Origin: Pseudomonadales bacterium
GTDB taxonomy: Bacteria > Pseudomonadota > Gammaproteobacteria > Pseudomonadales > JAHRWD01
Assembly: GCA_019090315.1 (NCBI GenBank)
Contig: JAHRWD010000075.1
Location: 1 to 35,999, forward strand
DNA length: 35,999 nucleotides
Reading direction: 5' to 3'
The position numbers and the translations under genes are program-made. Positions 1 through 7,776 of the stretch are shown in pieces (the stretch's first letter is position 1; each line of letters starts with the position of its first letter). Below the pieces are notes generated by a model, which was not told where the DNA came from, did no database searches, and saw only the letters and a program-made list of their open reading frames with translations.

Positions 1-108
1 ACAATCGACCTCGCAAATGCCTCAACTATCGGACACCCAATGAGGTCTTTTTAAAAAATGCAGGTGGTGCGGTTTTAACTTGAATCCACCATTATTGCTG
101 CTCAAAAC

Positions 109-146
109 GGTAATCCCCCCTGAAAATGGTCGCGTTCATTAGTAGA
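109..146. repeat. IS left terminal inverted repeat
   Basis: This sequence begins GGTAATCCCCCC. It matches the reverse complement of 1337-1374 perfectly over the first 12 bases and then imperfectly, sharing GG-CGCG and AGTAGA blocks. It lies directly after the AAAC target duplication and 23 bases before the orfA start. Confidence 0.88.
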
Positions 147-168
147 ATTCCCAACCAAGGAGATCTAC

Positions 169-435
169 ATGCGAAAATCTAAGTTCACAGACCATCAAAT
201 TATGGGCACGCTCAAGCGGGCCGAATCAGGAGAGCCCGTTCCAGCGCTTTGCCGAGAGATAGGCATCAGTTCTGCTACGTTCTACAAATGGCGCTCCAGG
301 TTCGGCGGCATGGACACCAGTATGATGGCTCGACTCAAAGAGCTTGAAGCTGAAAATACGCGCCTGAAGAAGATGTATGCCGAAGAAAAGCTCAAGGCAG
401 AGATTGTTCGAGAGGCACTTGAAAAAAAGTGGTGA
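169..435 (+). CDS. IS3-family transposase OrfA (helix-turn-helix protein)
   Basis: This 88-residue protein is the DNA-binding first frame of an IS3-family element. Residues 5-45 form a Tnp_1-type helix-turn-helix ([18 protein letters not shown]). Residues 50-85 are a charged coiled-coil-like helix rich in Leu, Lys and Glu ([19 protein letters not shown]), typical for OrfA multimerisation. The AAGGAG at 157-162 is a good ribosome-binding site for the ATG at 169. The end overlaps orfB in the -1 frame at an A AAA AAG slippery heptamer, so a small share of ribosomes should make the OrfAB fusion, which is the active transposase. The length is normal for the family. Confidence 0.93.
   Translation: MRKSKFTDHQIMGTLKRAESGEPVPALCREIGISSATFYKWRSRFGGMDTSMMARLKELEAENTRLKKMYAEEKLKAEIVREALEKKW
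423..429 (+). promoter_or_regulatory. Programmed -1 frameshift site, A AAA AAG
   Basis: Read in the orfA frame, the seven bases 423-429 form A AAA AAG, the classic -1 slippery heptamer of IS3-family elements. The orfB frame is -1 relative to orfA and is open through this point, and orfA stops at 433-435. Slippage would join about 87 residues of OrfA to OrfB. No downstream stimulatory structure was verified. Confidence 0.75.
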
Positions 436-1256
436 AGCCCGCGCGGCGGCGTGAGATCGCCATGCGGGCCGTTAGCCAACACAGAATTTCGATCCGAGCG
501 GCATGTCAGGCGTTCCACATCAGTGAGCACTGTTATCGCTATCAGCCAAAGCTCAGTGATGAGAACGAAGAAATTGCGCAATGGCTGTTACGGCTGACGC
601 AGTGGCAACGCAACTGGGGGTTCGGTTTGTGCTTTTTGTACCTTCGCAATGTGAAAGGTTTCACCTGGAATCATAAGCGTGTCTACCGCATTTACTGTGA
701 GTTAGAACTGAATATGCGTATCAAGCCGAAAAAGCGGATTGTGCGCGAAGCACCCACGCCTTTGTCTGTACCAGCGGTATGCAACGAAGCATGGTCAATG
801 GATTTCATGCACCATGAGCTTGATGATGGTCGTCGCTTTCGGCTGTTGAACATCAACGATGACTTCAACCGTGAAGCGCTGGCTATTGAGGTCGATTTCT
901 CGTTACCCTCAGAGCGTACCACGCGTGTGCTTGACCAGATCATCGAGTGGAGAGGCAAACCCAAGCGAATTAGATGTGACAATGGGCCAGAGTATACTGC
1001 TCACAACATGGTCGCATGGGCGCAGGAACAAGGTATTGAACTGGACTATATTCAGCCTGGCAACCCTCAACAGAACGCTTATATCGAGCGCTATAACCGC
1101 ACAGTTCGCTACGATTGGCTCAATCACCACTTATGGGAAAGCATTGAACAAGTACAAGGGTTCGCGACAGAATGGATGTGGCTATACAATCACGAACGCC
1201 CCAATATGGCATTGGGCGGATACACCCCAAAACAGCGGTTAGCGATGGCTGCTTAA
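429..1256 (+). CDS. IS3-family transposase OrfB (DDE integrase-type catalytic domain)
   Basis: This is the catalytic frame of the IS transposase, about 275 residues as an open frame from GTG 429, and probably made mainly as an OrfAB fusion by -1 frameshifting. The N-terminal third holds the HTH_21-like segment. The rve-type DDE core follows, with the first Asp in [10 protein letters not shown], the second in RCDNGPEY and the Glu in [16 protein letters not shown]. The C-terminal [12 protein letters not shown] is typical of the IS3 family. No frame disruption is visible, so the element may be active. The last 12 codons and the stop codon are repeated downstream in the 78-bp duplication. Confidence 0.93.
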   Translation: MVKPARRREIAMRAVSQHRISIRAACQAFHISEHCYRYQPKLSDENEEIAQWLLRLTQWQRNWGFGLCFLYLRNVKGFTWNHKRVYRIYCELELNMRIKPKKRIVREAPTPLSVPAVCNEAWSMDFMHHELDDGRRFRLLNINDDFNREALAIEVDFSLPSERTTRVLDQIIEWRGKPKRIRCDNGPEYTAHNMVAWAQEQGIELDYIQPGNPQQNAYIERYNRTVRYDWLNHHLWESIEQVQGFATEWMWLYNHERPNMALGGYTPKQRLAMAA

Positions 1257-1374
1257 CTGTCTACTTTTGGGCGCGTCCAAAAATGGGGGGATTACCGATA
1301 CACCCCAAAACAGCGGTTAGCGATGGCTGCTTAACTGTCTACTTTTGGGCGCGTCCAAAAATGGGGGGATTACC
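1219..1374. repeat. Perfect 78-bp tandem duplication of the IS right end
   Basis: Copies at 1219-1296 and 1297-1374 are identical by eye. Each begins GATACACCCC and ends GGGGGGATTACC. Each holds the last codons of orfB with its TAA and one complete right terminal repeat. No spacer separates them. Unequal crossover, replication slippage or an aberrant one-ended transposition could produce this. Confidence 0.95.
1337..1374. repeat. IS right terminal inverted repeat, outer copy
   Basis: Reading inward, the reverse complement begins GGTAATCCCCCC and pairs with the left end at 109. An identical inner copy ends at 1296 as part of the 78-bp tandem duplication. The AAAC target duplication follows only this outer copy. 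Confidence 0.88.
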
Positions 1375-1945
1375 AAACTATCTTCCATTTCCCGTGTATC
1401 TTTTTTAGCAGCATAACTTCTGTAAAGCTATTCAGCATTTCTTTGCTGCTTTTATTGGGAGTGGTTTTTGTAGCAATCTTAATCCATGCGCTGGCCATTG
1501 CTCCATCGACCTGGATATTCATTGCTTCTATCGTACGTTTGTATTCTCCCACGCCTCCCATAATACCCATTACCACTTTCCATCGCTGCTTCAGATTGGC
1601 GGTTTTAGGGAAGGGCTGTTTGTTGTGTTTGGTGTGTTTGGTTTTATCTGTTTTATCTGTTTTATCTGTTTTATCTGTTTTGGCAGGATAGTGTGCGGGG
1701 AACAGGTCTAGCTTTAGTGCACCTTCGCTAAAGGTGGCGAAAATGCCGTTTAGGTCTCCGTCGCTAACTGCCTGGTTCATTGTGGTAATGAGTGTTTCGA
1801 TTGCCTGTTTATCGGCGGCAACGTTCGTTTGTGCAGAGCTGCTGTGAGAATGATGTTGTGTTGAGCTGGCGGTCGCGGCGTTGGTTGATCCCAGCAGGAT
1901 CAGGCAAAGTAGGGCGTTTAAATGAAGCTGTATTTTCTGTGTCAT
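1370..1945 (-). CDS. Secreted SnoaL/NTF2-like (DUF4440-type) protein, stop codon altered by the IS
   Basis: The 191-residue product has a signal peptide (MTQKIQLHLNALLCLILLGS, cleavage probably after the Ala-rich stretch near residue 25). It then has a DUF4440/SnoaL-like fold pattern: an ETLITTMNQAVSDGDLNGIFATFSEG helix-helix start and a KKIHGKWKIV final strand. A Thr-Asp-Lys tandem repeat sits in a loop near residues 90-105. The ribosome-binding site AGGAAA precedes the ATG on the minus strand. The IS inserted after the GTT codon for the last Val. Joining the flanks through the AAAC duplication restores GTT TGA, so the original protein ended ...KWKIV, and the present one gains a single Trp before an IS-encoded TAA. 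The function is unknown; the family includes small-ligand-binding and enzymatic members. Confidence 0.7.
   Translation of the reverse strand: MTQKIQLHLNALLCLILLGSTNAATASSTQHHSHSSSAQTNVAADKQAIETLITTMNQAVSDGDLNGIFATFSEGALKLDLFPAHYPAKTDKTDKTDKTDKTKHTKHNKQPFPKTANLKQRWKVVMGIMGGVGEYKRTIEAMNIQVDGAMASAWIKIATKTTPNKSSKEMLNSFTEVMLLKKIHGKWKIVW
1641..1681. repeat. 9-bp tandem repeat (about 4.5 copies) encoding Thr-Asp-Lys
   Basis: The unit GTTTTATCT occurs four times in a row and ends with a partial GTTTT. It lies inside the SnoaL-like gene and is read on the minus strand as repeated Lys-Thr-Asp, followed by a looser KHTKHNK stretch. The unit is a multiple of three, so copy-number change would lengthen or shorten a loop without breaking the frame. 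Confidence 0.9.
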
Positions 1946-2092
1946 CGTATTTCCTGGAAGATAAGTGTTTGGTATACCGGTATCACTGAATGGTAATGCG
2001 ACGTATTATCATTTAGTATCGTGGTGGAAAGCAAGGTCTGGATTGAGTTCAGGGCTTGTTACAAACATTACAAAGGATGTGAGGGTGCAGAG

Positions 2093-2323
2093 ATGTGGTT
2101 TCAGGCAATTAACCCGCCAAGAGGGCAGGCGGACAGCGCTCGTTTTAGGCTTAGGCTGGTGCTGGTTTTGACGATTGCGTCGATTGCAGTATTCCCTCGG
2201 ATTTTTTCTGATACACCATTTTATGGTGATGCTTCATTACAGAGCAGCGTATCGATTGGACACTGGGGGGAAGAGTTGGATCAGTTTTTCGCCGAAATTA
2301 GTGACCATTTTGCGGATTATTAA
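2093..2323 (+). CDS. Possible small single-pass membrane protein, unknown
   Basis: An open frame of 76 residues starts at ATG 2093, preceded by GAGGG about 10 bases upstream. The frame is also open back to 2021, but the segment before 2093 has no ribosome-binding site and poor protein-like composition. The product has a basic stretch (ARFRLRLVLV) leading into one hydrophobic segment and an acidic C-terminal tail (HWGEELDQFFAEISDHF). It lies alone on the plus strand between two minus-strand genes of the iron module. No family is recognised, and it may not be a gene. Confidence 0.35.
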   Translation: MWFQAINPPRGQADSARFRLRLVLVLTIASIAVFPRIFSDTPFYGDASLQSSVSIGHWGEELDQFFAEISDHFADY

Positions 2324-2367
2324 ACGTGTATGAGTTCGCCAAAAAATGGTTAACAGGTTCCGATAAT

Positions 2368-2820
2368 CTAATTATATGAATCGAGTTGCTGCTCATTGTT
2401 AATATTGAAAACCGGTTTTTCCTTAGCCCATTGATAAGAAAATATGGTGAGCGCAATGCTGGTCATCGCAAGAAACAGTTGCAGTATTACCTGATCCCAG
2501 GGGACTGGATCGATATTCATGTTTTCAAATGGGTGACCCAGATTCAATAATAAAAAGGGCAAAGAGAAATAGAAATTAAACCAACGCATATAGGTTTTTT
2601 CGCTGAGCTGAAGCAAAAAAATCATCAGCATGGGTAACAAATTACAAATCAAGATCATCCAGGTCAACGAGGTGAGCCCATTTTCTCTTGGGTTTGAAAT
2701 CGCTACTGATTCACCATAAAAAAGCGGCAACAAATACATAAAAGAGTGAAGCAATAGCCCCATAAATATCAGCATCCAAAGGTTGGTTATTTTGGATTCG
2801 TAGTTGATTTTATGGGTCAT
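2368..2820 (-). CDS. Four-helix integral membrane protein, unknown
   Basis: The 150-residue protein has about four hydrophobic segments (roughly residues 13-35, 52-72, 80-97 and 108-128) separated by short charged loops, with a charged cytoplasmic-looking C-terminus (WAKEKPVFNINNEQQLDSYN). No signal peptide or known motif is seen. It lies downstream of the siderophore receptor gene on the same strand, but the strong terminator at 2941-2982 separates them, so it is probably transcribed separately or by read-through. Small membrane proteins often accompany TonB receptors, but a role in iron transport here is only inferred. Confidence 0.6.
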   Translation of the reverse strand: MTHKINYESKITNLWMLIFMGLLLHSFMYLLPLFYGESVAISNPRENGLTSLTWMILICNLLPMLMIFLLQLSEKTYMRWFNFYFSLPFLLLNLGHPFENMNIDPVPWDQVILQLFLAMTSIALTIFSYQWAKEKPVFNINNEQQLDSYN

Positions 2821-2940
2821 AACTTATTTCCGGCATGGCGTCAGTTAGTGTTGATGTGAGTGGTAGATTAGAAGGGTGTTCGAACAGGTATTTAAAAATA
2901 CCGGAAAGCGCTAAATCCTACCTTTTATTTTTTTGAAATA

Positions 2941-2982
2941 AAACGAAAAAACCGAGTAGAGGCATCAGATGGCCTCTACTCG
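2941..2982 (-). terminator. Rho-independent terminator of the siderophore receptor gene
   Basis: A perfect 11-bp inverted repeat (CGAGTAGAGGC at 2953-2963 and its complement at 2972-2982) with an 8-base loop is followed, on the minus strand, by GTTTTTTCGTTTT. It lies 15 bases past the receptor stop codon. Confidence 0.93.
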
Positions 2983-2997
2983 ATTTAACGATAAACG

Positions 2998-5229
2998 CTA
3001 GAAACTATAGGTCAAGGTTCCCACGGCAGTTCGTTCTTCTCCTCCGAAACAGCCGCCACCCACGCTACAACTGGCAAAGTAGCTGTGGTTGAACAAGTTG
3101 CGGACGTTGAGTGCCAGATCGATCGCTCCGAAGTTATAGCCAATGAGCGCATCGGCAACCGTATATGCATCCATTGTGATTTTTGTGCGTGTTCCCGGAA
3201 GTGGTGCAGGGAATAGATAGGCCATGGTATTGCTTTCGGTTTCACCGGTGTAACGTATGCCTGCACCGATGCGAAGATTGGCAAAGTTGCCGTCAGATGG
3301 AGCCCATAACCCCCAAACAGATGCCTGTTGTTCTGGTATGTAGTCAGCGGTTTCACCAAACTGGTTTTCAGTATCCATCAGGCTGAGATTAGCCATTACC
3401 TGAAAGTCACCAACGATCATCATGCCTTCAATTTCCAGACCCTTAATCTCTACTTCACCATCCTGGGTTACGGGTGTGCCAGGGAAGGCTAAGGGATCAG
3501 GCAGATTGGTTTGTTCCAGGTCATAAAGGGCAACCGTTACATACGCCGGAGTTCCGGGTGGCTGGTATTTAATACCAATCTCCGTTTGTTTTCCTTCCTC
3601 GGGTATTAATGGTTGGCCGGTGGAGCCTCCTGGAATGAATGCCGAACTACCAAAAACAGGCAGGAATGACTCCGTGTAACTGATATAAGGATTAAGGCCT
3701 ATTCTGGTTTTGTATAGAGCGCCCATGCTATAGCTAGTAGAGTCATCTTTCTGGGTGGTAGAGCCGTCACTTGTTTTTATATCATCGTAACGCACCCCCG
3801 CATTTGCGATAAAATTCCCATAGCTGATTTGATCGCTAATATAGATCGCCTTCGTATCTACATCTTCTCTGGTGCGTACTCGAACCAGGTCGAATGTTGC
3901 ATCTGATGGGATTTCACTGCCATCATAACTGGGCGAAAAGACATTAAAGGTTGTAGGGAGGCCGACTGGGAATATCGCCGCTGCAGCGGCCGGAGAAGGG
4001 TACAGAAGCGATGCGCCGTTTATCTCAGTATTTACCGTTTGGTAGTTTAATCCAACTAACACATCGTGAGACACAGCTCCGGTATCAAAGTTGGCTCTAA
4101 GGCGTGCATCAACTGATAGTTGATCCGATGTAGCGGGCCGGTCGTACCATGAACGGCCCACTGCCTGGCCTTCAGGTCGGACTGGATTGAGCAAATCGGG
4201 TCCGGTGCCGGGGTTGCCGCCCTGGGTTGAAATAAGGGATTGACGATAATCCACCTCGCTGTCTCGATAACGCGCAGTACCTTCTACAGAAAAAATATCA
4301 TTAAGAATTTGCTCACCAAAAAGTGTCAGTGATGTAGATTCAGAATCGTATCGGTTGAAATTTGGATCTCCGGCGTAAAACGATGTGTCGATCTCCTTGT
4401 CGCTAGCGGTGGCGCATATGGCTGGGTTGGAAATGGTTACACCACTGTTCGGACATCCAGTAACGGTTAATGGTAAGAATTGATGCGCGGTATCACTTTC
4501 CCTTTTTGTGTAATTAAACAGCGCGGTTAGACGAGTGGTGTCATCTTCAAAGGTAATGGAGGGCGCAAAAACGAGTGAATCATCATTAACAAAATCGAGC
4601 TGGGTGTCGCTGTTACGAAACAGTGCTACCACTCGGCCGGTTACGCTGCCATCACCGGATAGATCAAATCCTAGGTCGGTTGCGACCTCTTTTCGGTTAA
4701 ACGTACCCGCGGTGATTACCAGTTCTTTGTCAAGATGGTTACGTCCAGCCTGTTTGCTGATGGCATTAACAATGCCGCCGGGTGCGCCTGCGCCGTAAAG
4801 AACGGATGCAGGCCCTTTTAACACCTCAACCTGTTCAAGGGTGTACACCTCGGTACGGGTGGTGTTGTAAAAACCGAATAGCACCTGAATATTATCGAGG
4901 TATTCAACCGCCTTCAGGCCACGCACCCGAACCGCATCAATACGCGTTGAATAGCCAAATGTATCGCCAAGCACGCCAGTGGTATAGCCAAGAGTATCAT
5001 CGAGAGTAAGTGCACCTTGAGCGGTAAATTGATCAGAGGGGATGACCGCCAGGGAACGAGCGGTTTCAACAATCGGCACATCAGATTTGGTGGCGCCGAA
5101 GGTGGATACCTGGCCTGTGACGGTTACTGGGTCAAGAACCTGTACGTTGTTGCCCGGTTCATTGTCCGCAGCAAGGGATGCATGGCTGGCAACGAGTAAA
5201 ACAGATCCAAAAAACAATTGGCGAAACAC
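2998..5229 (-). CDS. TonB-dependent ferric-siderophore receptor
   Basis: This 743-residue outer-membrane receptor imports a ferric siderophore using energy passed on by TonB. A signal peptide (MFRQLFFGSVLLVASHASLA) is followed by a TonB-box-like DPVTVTGQ near residue 33. The plug domain covers about residues 48-165, with IRVRGL-type and VEVLKGPASVLYGAGAPGGIVN motifs. The rest is a 22-strand-type beta-barrel ending in an aromatic residue (GTLTYSF), as needed for outer-membrane insertion. The pattern fits the FhuA/FpvA siderophore class (TIGR01783-like) without an extra N-terminal signalling domain. It diverges from exbB-exbD-tonB across a Fur-box-like site and has its own terminator. The ligand cannot be told from the sequence. 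Confidence 0.93.
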   Translation of the reverse strand: MFRQLFFGSVLLVASHASLAADNEPGNNVQVLDPVTVTGQVSTFGATKSDVPIVETARSLAVIPSDQFTAQGALTLDDTLGYTTGVLGDTFGYSTRIDAVRVRGLKAVEYLDNIQVLFGFYNTTRTEVYTLEQVEVLKGPASVLYGAGAPGGIVNAISKQAGRNHLDKELVITAGTFNRKEVATDLGFDLSGDGSVTGRVVALFRNSDTQLDFVNDDSLVFAPSITFEDDTTRLTALFNYTKRESDTAHQFLPLTVTGCPNSGVTISNPAICATASDKEIDTSFYAGDPNFNRYDSESTSLTLFGEQILNDIFSVEGTARYRDSEVDYRQSLISTQGGNPGTGPDLLNPVRPEGQAVGRSWYDRPATSDQLSVDARLRANFDTGAVSHDVLVGLNYQTVNTEINGASLLYPSPAAAAAIFPVGLPTTFNVFSPSYDGSEIPSDATFDLVRVRTREDVDTKAIYISDQISYGNFIANAGVRYDDIKTSDGSTTQKDDSTSYSMGALYKTRIGLNPYISYTESFLPVFGSSAFIPGGSTGQPLIPEEGKQTEIGIKYQPPGTPAYVTVALYDLEQTNLPDPLAFPGTPVTQDGEVEIKGLEIEGMMIVGDFQVMANLSLMDTENQFGETADYIPEQQASVWGLWAPSDGNFANLRIGAGIRYTGETESNTMAYLFPAPLPGTRTKITMDAYTVADALIGYNFGAIDLALNVRNLFNHSYFASCSVGGGCFGGEERTAVGTLTYSF

Positions 5230-5373
5230 AATAAACTCCTGTTCAGTGATTGGGGAATGATGACGGGCATCTGGAATAATATTCGGAATATAGATCTCTG
5301 GACTTTTGCGTATGCAATTACGTAAAGGGAGTGCAAAGTATTCGGAATCGCTGCAATACTATACGATAAAAAT

Positions 5374-5392
5374 AGTAACGCAAATCGTTATC
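5374..5392. promoter_or_regulatory. Candidate Fur box in the receptor/exbB divergent region
   Basis: The 19 bases AGTAACGCAAATCGTTATC match 13 of 19 positions of the Fur consensus GATAATGATAATCATTATC, including the whole right arm except one base. The site lies 145 bases before the receptor start and 92 bases before the exbB start, so it could control both. Confidence 0.6.
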
Positions 5393-5483
5393 GTTTAGTA
5401 TTGCGTTTGTTGACCGTTAACTCTAGCGATGGGTATCGGTATTTTTTCCGCTAATAAATTGGTTTTATTGGATTGCCCTACTG

Positions 5484-6548
5484 ATGATTCGGAATTGTGT
5501 TCATGTTGTTTTTTGTCGGTGTTTGTCAATTGCACCGGGAAATATTTGTACCGCACTACGGTGGATGGTGGCCGGGATTCTTCTATTCTCCGTTACCGTA
5601 CAAGCAGAGGATGTTGATCAAACCGCACTGGCGTCTGAGACGTCTGATGCAATTGTGCAGAGCCGTTTAGTGCTTGAAACGAATTCAGTAGTTGCGCAGC
5701 CAGAGGATCTGACTAACCAGAAAGCGGTGTCAGTGAATACTGTAGAGACAACGGAACAGGCAGCCGAGCCAAATTCAGTTGTACACGAAAAACCTACTGC
5801 AACACTACCCCACAATTTGTCCCCCTGGGGCATGTTTATGGCTGCCGACTGGGTGGTCAAAGCGGTGATGGTTGGCCTCGCCATTGCCTCGTTGTTGACC
5901 TGGACGGTATTGGTGGCAAAAAGTATCGAGCTTGGTTCGGTTAAGCGGCAACTGAAGAACAGCCTGGGTTCTCTTAATGGTGCTGGAACATTGTCCGATG
6001 TAGCCCACATTCATACATTGTCTGATGTAGGTCGTGAATTGGTTGACGCGGCTGAGGCCGAGTTGAAGCTGTCGGCAGATATGCTGGCTCGGCAGGATAG
6101 TGATAACGCGTTCAAAGAAGGTGTAAGACAAGGTATTAAGGAGCGGGTGATCTCTCGGATTTCCAGAATTGAAGTAGCCATTTCTCGAAATATGATGACG
6201 GGTACGGGCTTACTGGCAACGGTCGGCACTGTCGCTCCTTTCGTGGGTCTCTTCGGTACGGTGTGGGGCATTATGAACAGCTTTATCGGTATATCAGAGG
6301 CTAACACAACCAATCTCGCGGTGGTGGCTCCGGGTATTGCTGAAGCGCTATTGGCAACTGCGCTGGGTTTGGTGGCTGCGATTCCGGCGGTCGTAATATA
6401 CAACCACTTCACTCGAAAAATCGCCGCGATTAAAGCGTTGGTGTCTGACAACGCGGCGGCGGTTATGCGTTTATTATCCCGCGATTTGGACCGAGGGTTG
6501 GTGAGGGGTATGGATCTTTCATCAATTGGTCAGAAACCGGAATCGTAG
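5484..6548 (+). CDS. exbB: ExbB: TonB-system proton channel subunit
   Basis: ExbB forms the inner-membrane pentamer that, with ExbD, uses the proton gradient to energise TonB. The frame gives up to 354 residues. An N-terminal exported extension comes first (hydrophobic VAGILLFSVTVQA, then about 70 polar residues), a feature of the longer ExbB type. TM1 is near residues 115-145 (WVVKAVMVGLAIASLLTWTV). The TM2/TM3 MotA/TolQ/ExbB core follows at about 235-325, with GLLATVGTVAPFVGLFGTVWG and GIAEALLATALGLVAAIPAV. The start is uncertain: neither ATG 5484 nor the in-frame ATG 5565 has a clear ribosome-binding site, and 5565 would give a more conventional signal peptide. The stop is 3 bases before exbD. 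Confidence 0.93.
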   Translation: MIRNCVHVVFCRCLSIAPGNICTALRWMVAGILLFSVTVQAEDVDQTALASETSDAIVQSRLVLETNSVVAQPEDLTNQKAVSVNTVETTEQAAEPNSVVHEKPTATLPHNLSPWGMFMAADWVVKAVMVGLAIASLLTWTVLVAKSIELGSVKRQLKNSLGSLNGAGTLSDVAHIHTLSDVGRELVDAAEAELKLSADMLARQDSDNAFKEGVRQGIKERVISRISRIEVAISRNMMTGTGLLATVGTVAPFVGLFGTVWGIMNSFIGISEANTTNLAVVAPGIAEALLATALGLVAAIPAVVIYNHFTRKIAAIKALVSDNAAAVMRLLSRDLDRGLVRGMDLSSIGQKPES

Positions 6549-6551
6549 CCG

Positions 6552-6977
6552 ATGAGTATTTTACTTGAGCAGCAGGTTTCCGATGATGAACTCAGCGAAT
6601 CCCACGAAATTAACGTCACACCCTTTATTGATGTGATGTTGGTGCTGTTGATTGTGTTCATGATCGCAGCCCCCCTTGCAACGGTTGATATTGCAGTGGA
6701 TTTGCCCGCATCAAGTGCGAAAGAACAACCCCGTCCAGCTGCGCCGATCTTTCTAACCATCAAGAAAGATCTCAGCCTGGCGCTAGGTGAAACTGTTTTC
6801 GACGATAATGAGTTGGCATTCAGGCTGGGTAAAGCGAGCGATGGCGACAAGCAAGCCCGGATATTTTTGCGGGCCGATAAAACCGTCGATTATGGGGATC
6901 TGATGGCGGTTATGAATGATCTTCGGGCGTCTGGGTATTTGAAAATAGCGTTGGTGGGTGTTGAGCATTCGCCATGA
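6552..6977 (+). CDS. exbD: ExbD: TonB-system proton channel subunit
   Basis: The 141-residue ExbD has the family layout: a short cytoplasmic N-terminus, one transmembrane helix (VMLVLLIVFMIAAPLATV) and a periplasmic domain. The N-terminal motif INVTPFIDVMLV carries the essential proton-accepting Asp (Asp27). The periplasmic part shows the usual IFLRADKTVDYGDLMAVMNDLR segment. It starts 3 bases after exbB and ends in an ATGA overlap with tonB, so the three genes are translationally tight. The length is normal. Confidence 0.95.
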   Translation: MSILLEQQVSDDELSESHEINVTPFIDVMLVLLIVFMIAAPLATVDIAVDLPASSAKEQPRPAAPIFLTIKKDLSLALGETVFDDNELAFRLGKASDGDKQARIFLRADKTVDYGDLMAVMNDLRASGYLKIALVGVEHSP

Positions 6978-7753
6978 TTTCTGGCCAGCAACGCCTACAA
7001 AACCTCTCATTCCGGTGGGGTGGTTCTTTTCTGTTTGTTGTGGCGATTTATGCCGTTGTGGTGCTTGCAGTCCTGACTAAATGTACATCTGATTCAGCGG
7101 TCTCAGCACTTCCGATGGCCGCGATAATGGTTGAGCTAGCACCCATGCCAGTAGCTCCCGAGGCACCGCCGAGTACACTGCCATTTGTTCCAGAACAGGT
7201 AGAGATGCCACCACCTCCTGAGCCCCTACTTGAACCAGTGCCTGAACTGGAAGTCGAGCCAGATGTGGCAGAACTACCCATCTTCGAAGAAGCCGCTGCG
7301 GTGTTAACGCCAAAACCTGAACCGATTGAAGAGAAGCCTCCAGAGGAGGTTGTCGAAAAGGTAATCGAACCGCAAGAAAGCGCTCCACCGGTTGTTGAAG
7401 CGCCACCGAGCGATGTAGCTGCCGCGCCAATGGATGGCACGTTATCACTCGTTAACTCCCAGGCAAAAATGACCTGGCAATCCGTGTTGCTTGGGCATCT
7501 GGAAAAGCACAAACGTTACCCACGGCAGGCACGCCGTAAAGGTCAGGAGGCTATTGTGTATGTGCAGGTCACCATTGATCGTGACGGTACTGTGCTGGAG
7601 CATCATCTGACTACTGACTGCCCATACCGTGCATTGAATAGAGAAACACTGGCGCTGATTTCACGTGCCCAGCCATTGCCGCCTCCACCCGCTCAATTAG
7701 TCGGTGATACCGTGGAGTTTGTGGTGCCGGTATCCTTTTCCTTGAGAAACTAA
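6974..7753 (+). CDS. tonB: TonB: energy transducer to outer-membrane receptors
   Basis: TonB spans the periplasm and passes ExbB/ExbD energy to receptors such as the two encoded in this window. The 259-residue protein has an N-terminal membrane anchor (FLFVVAIYAVVVLAVLTKC, residues 16-34) and a Pro/Glu-rich rod (about 45-145, with PPPPEP and Pro-Glu repeats). The TonB_C domain covers about 165-259, with YPRQARRKGQEAIVYVQVTI and a final AQPLPPPPA then VEFVVPVSFSL. Its ATG overlaps the exbD stop (ATGA). It serves the adjacent siderophore receptor and probably also the receptor at 18902. Confidence 0.94.
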   Translation: MISGQQRLQNLSFRWGGSFLFVVAIYAVVVLAVLTKCTSDSAVSALPMAAIMVELAPMPVAPEAPPSTLPFVPEQVEMPPPPEPLLEPVPELEVEPDVAELPIFEEAAAVLTPKPEPIEEKPPEEVVEKVIEPQESAPPVVEAPPSDVAAAPMDGTLSLVNSQAKMTWQSVLLGHLEKHKRYPRQARRKGQEAIVYVQVTIDRDGTVLEHHLTTDCPYRALNRETLALISRAQPLPPPPAQLVGDTVEFVVPVSFSLRN

Positions 7754-7776
7754 TACTTTACCAAACAATAGTTTAT

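Larger units (their letters stand above)
109..1374 (+). mobile_element. IS3-family insertion sequence, IS407-group-like, with duplicated right end
   Basis: The element holds two overlapping transposase frames (orfA, orfB) between imperfect terminal inverted repeats that both begin GGTAATCCCCCC when read inward. It is flanked by AAAC at 105-108 and again at 1375-1378, a 4-bp target duplication, which is the size expected of the IS407 group. The last 78 bp (end of orfB plus the right terminal repeat) occur twice in tandem, so the element is 1266 bp instead of the 1188 bp a single-ended copy would have. The target duplication follows the outer right end. The insertion lies at the stop codon of the minus-strand gene at 1370-1945. 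Confidence 0.93.

Noticed and set aside
1172..1408. Plus-strand frame of 78 codons with a repeated peptide
   Set aside because: It is an artefact of the 78-bp IS-end duplication read in another frame; the unit is a multiple of three, so the frame stays open by chance.
1985..2016. Fur box upstream of the SnoaL-like gene
   Set aside because: It has one exact ATTATC hexamer and a loose GGTAAT, but only about 8 of 19 positions match the consensus in the best frame; too weak to list.
5429..5617. 62-codon frame upstream of and overlapping exbB
   Set aside because: No ribosome-binding site, odd Cys-rich composition and overlap with the exbB N-terminus in another frame.
7048..7512. Long Ser/Gly-rich minus-strand frames opposite tonB
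   Set aside because: They are the antisense shadow of the Pro/Glu-rich TonB rod; biased codons leave other frames open.
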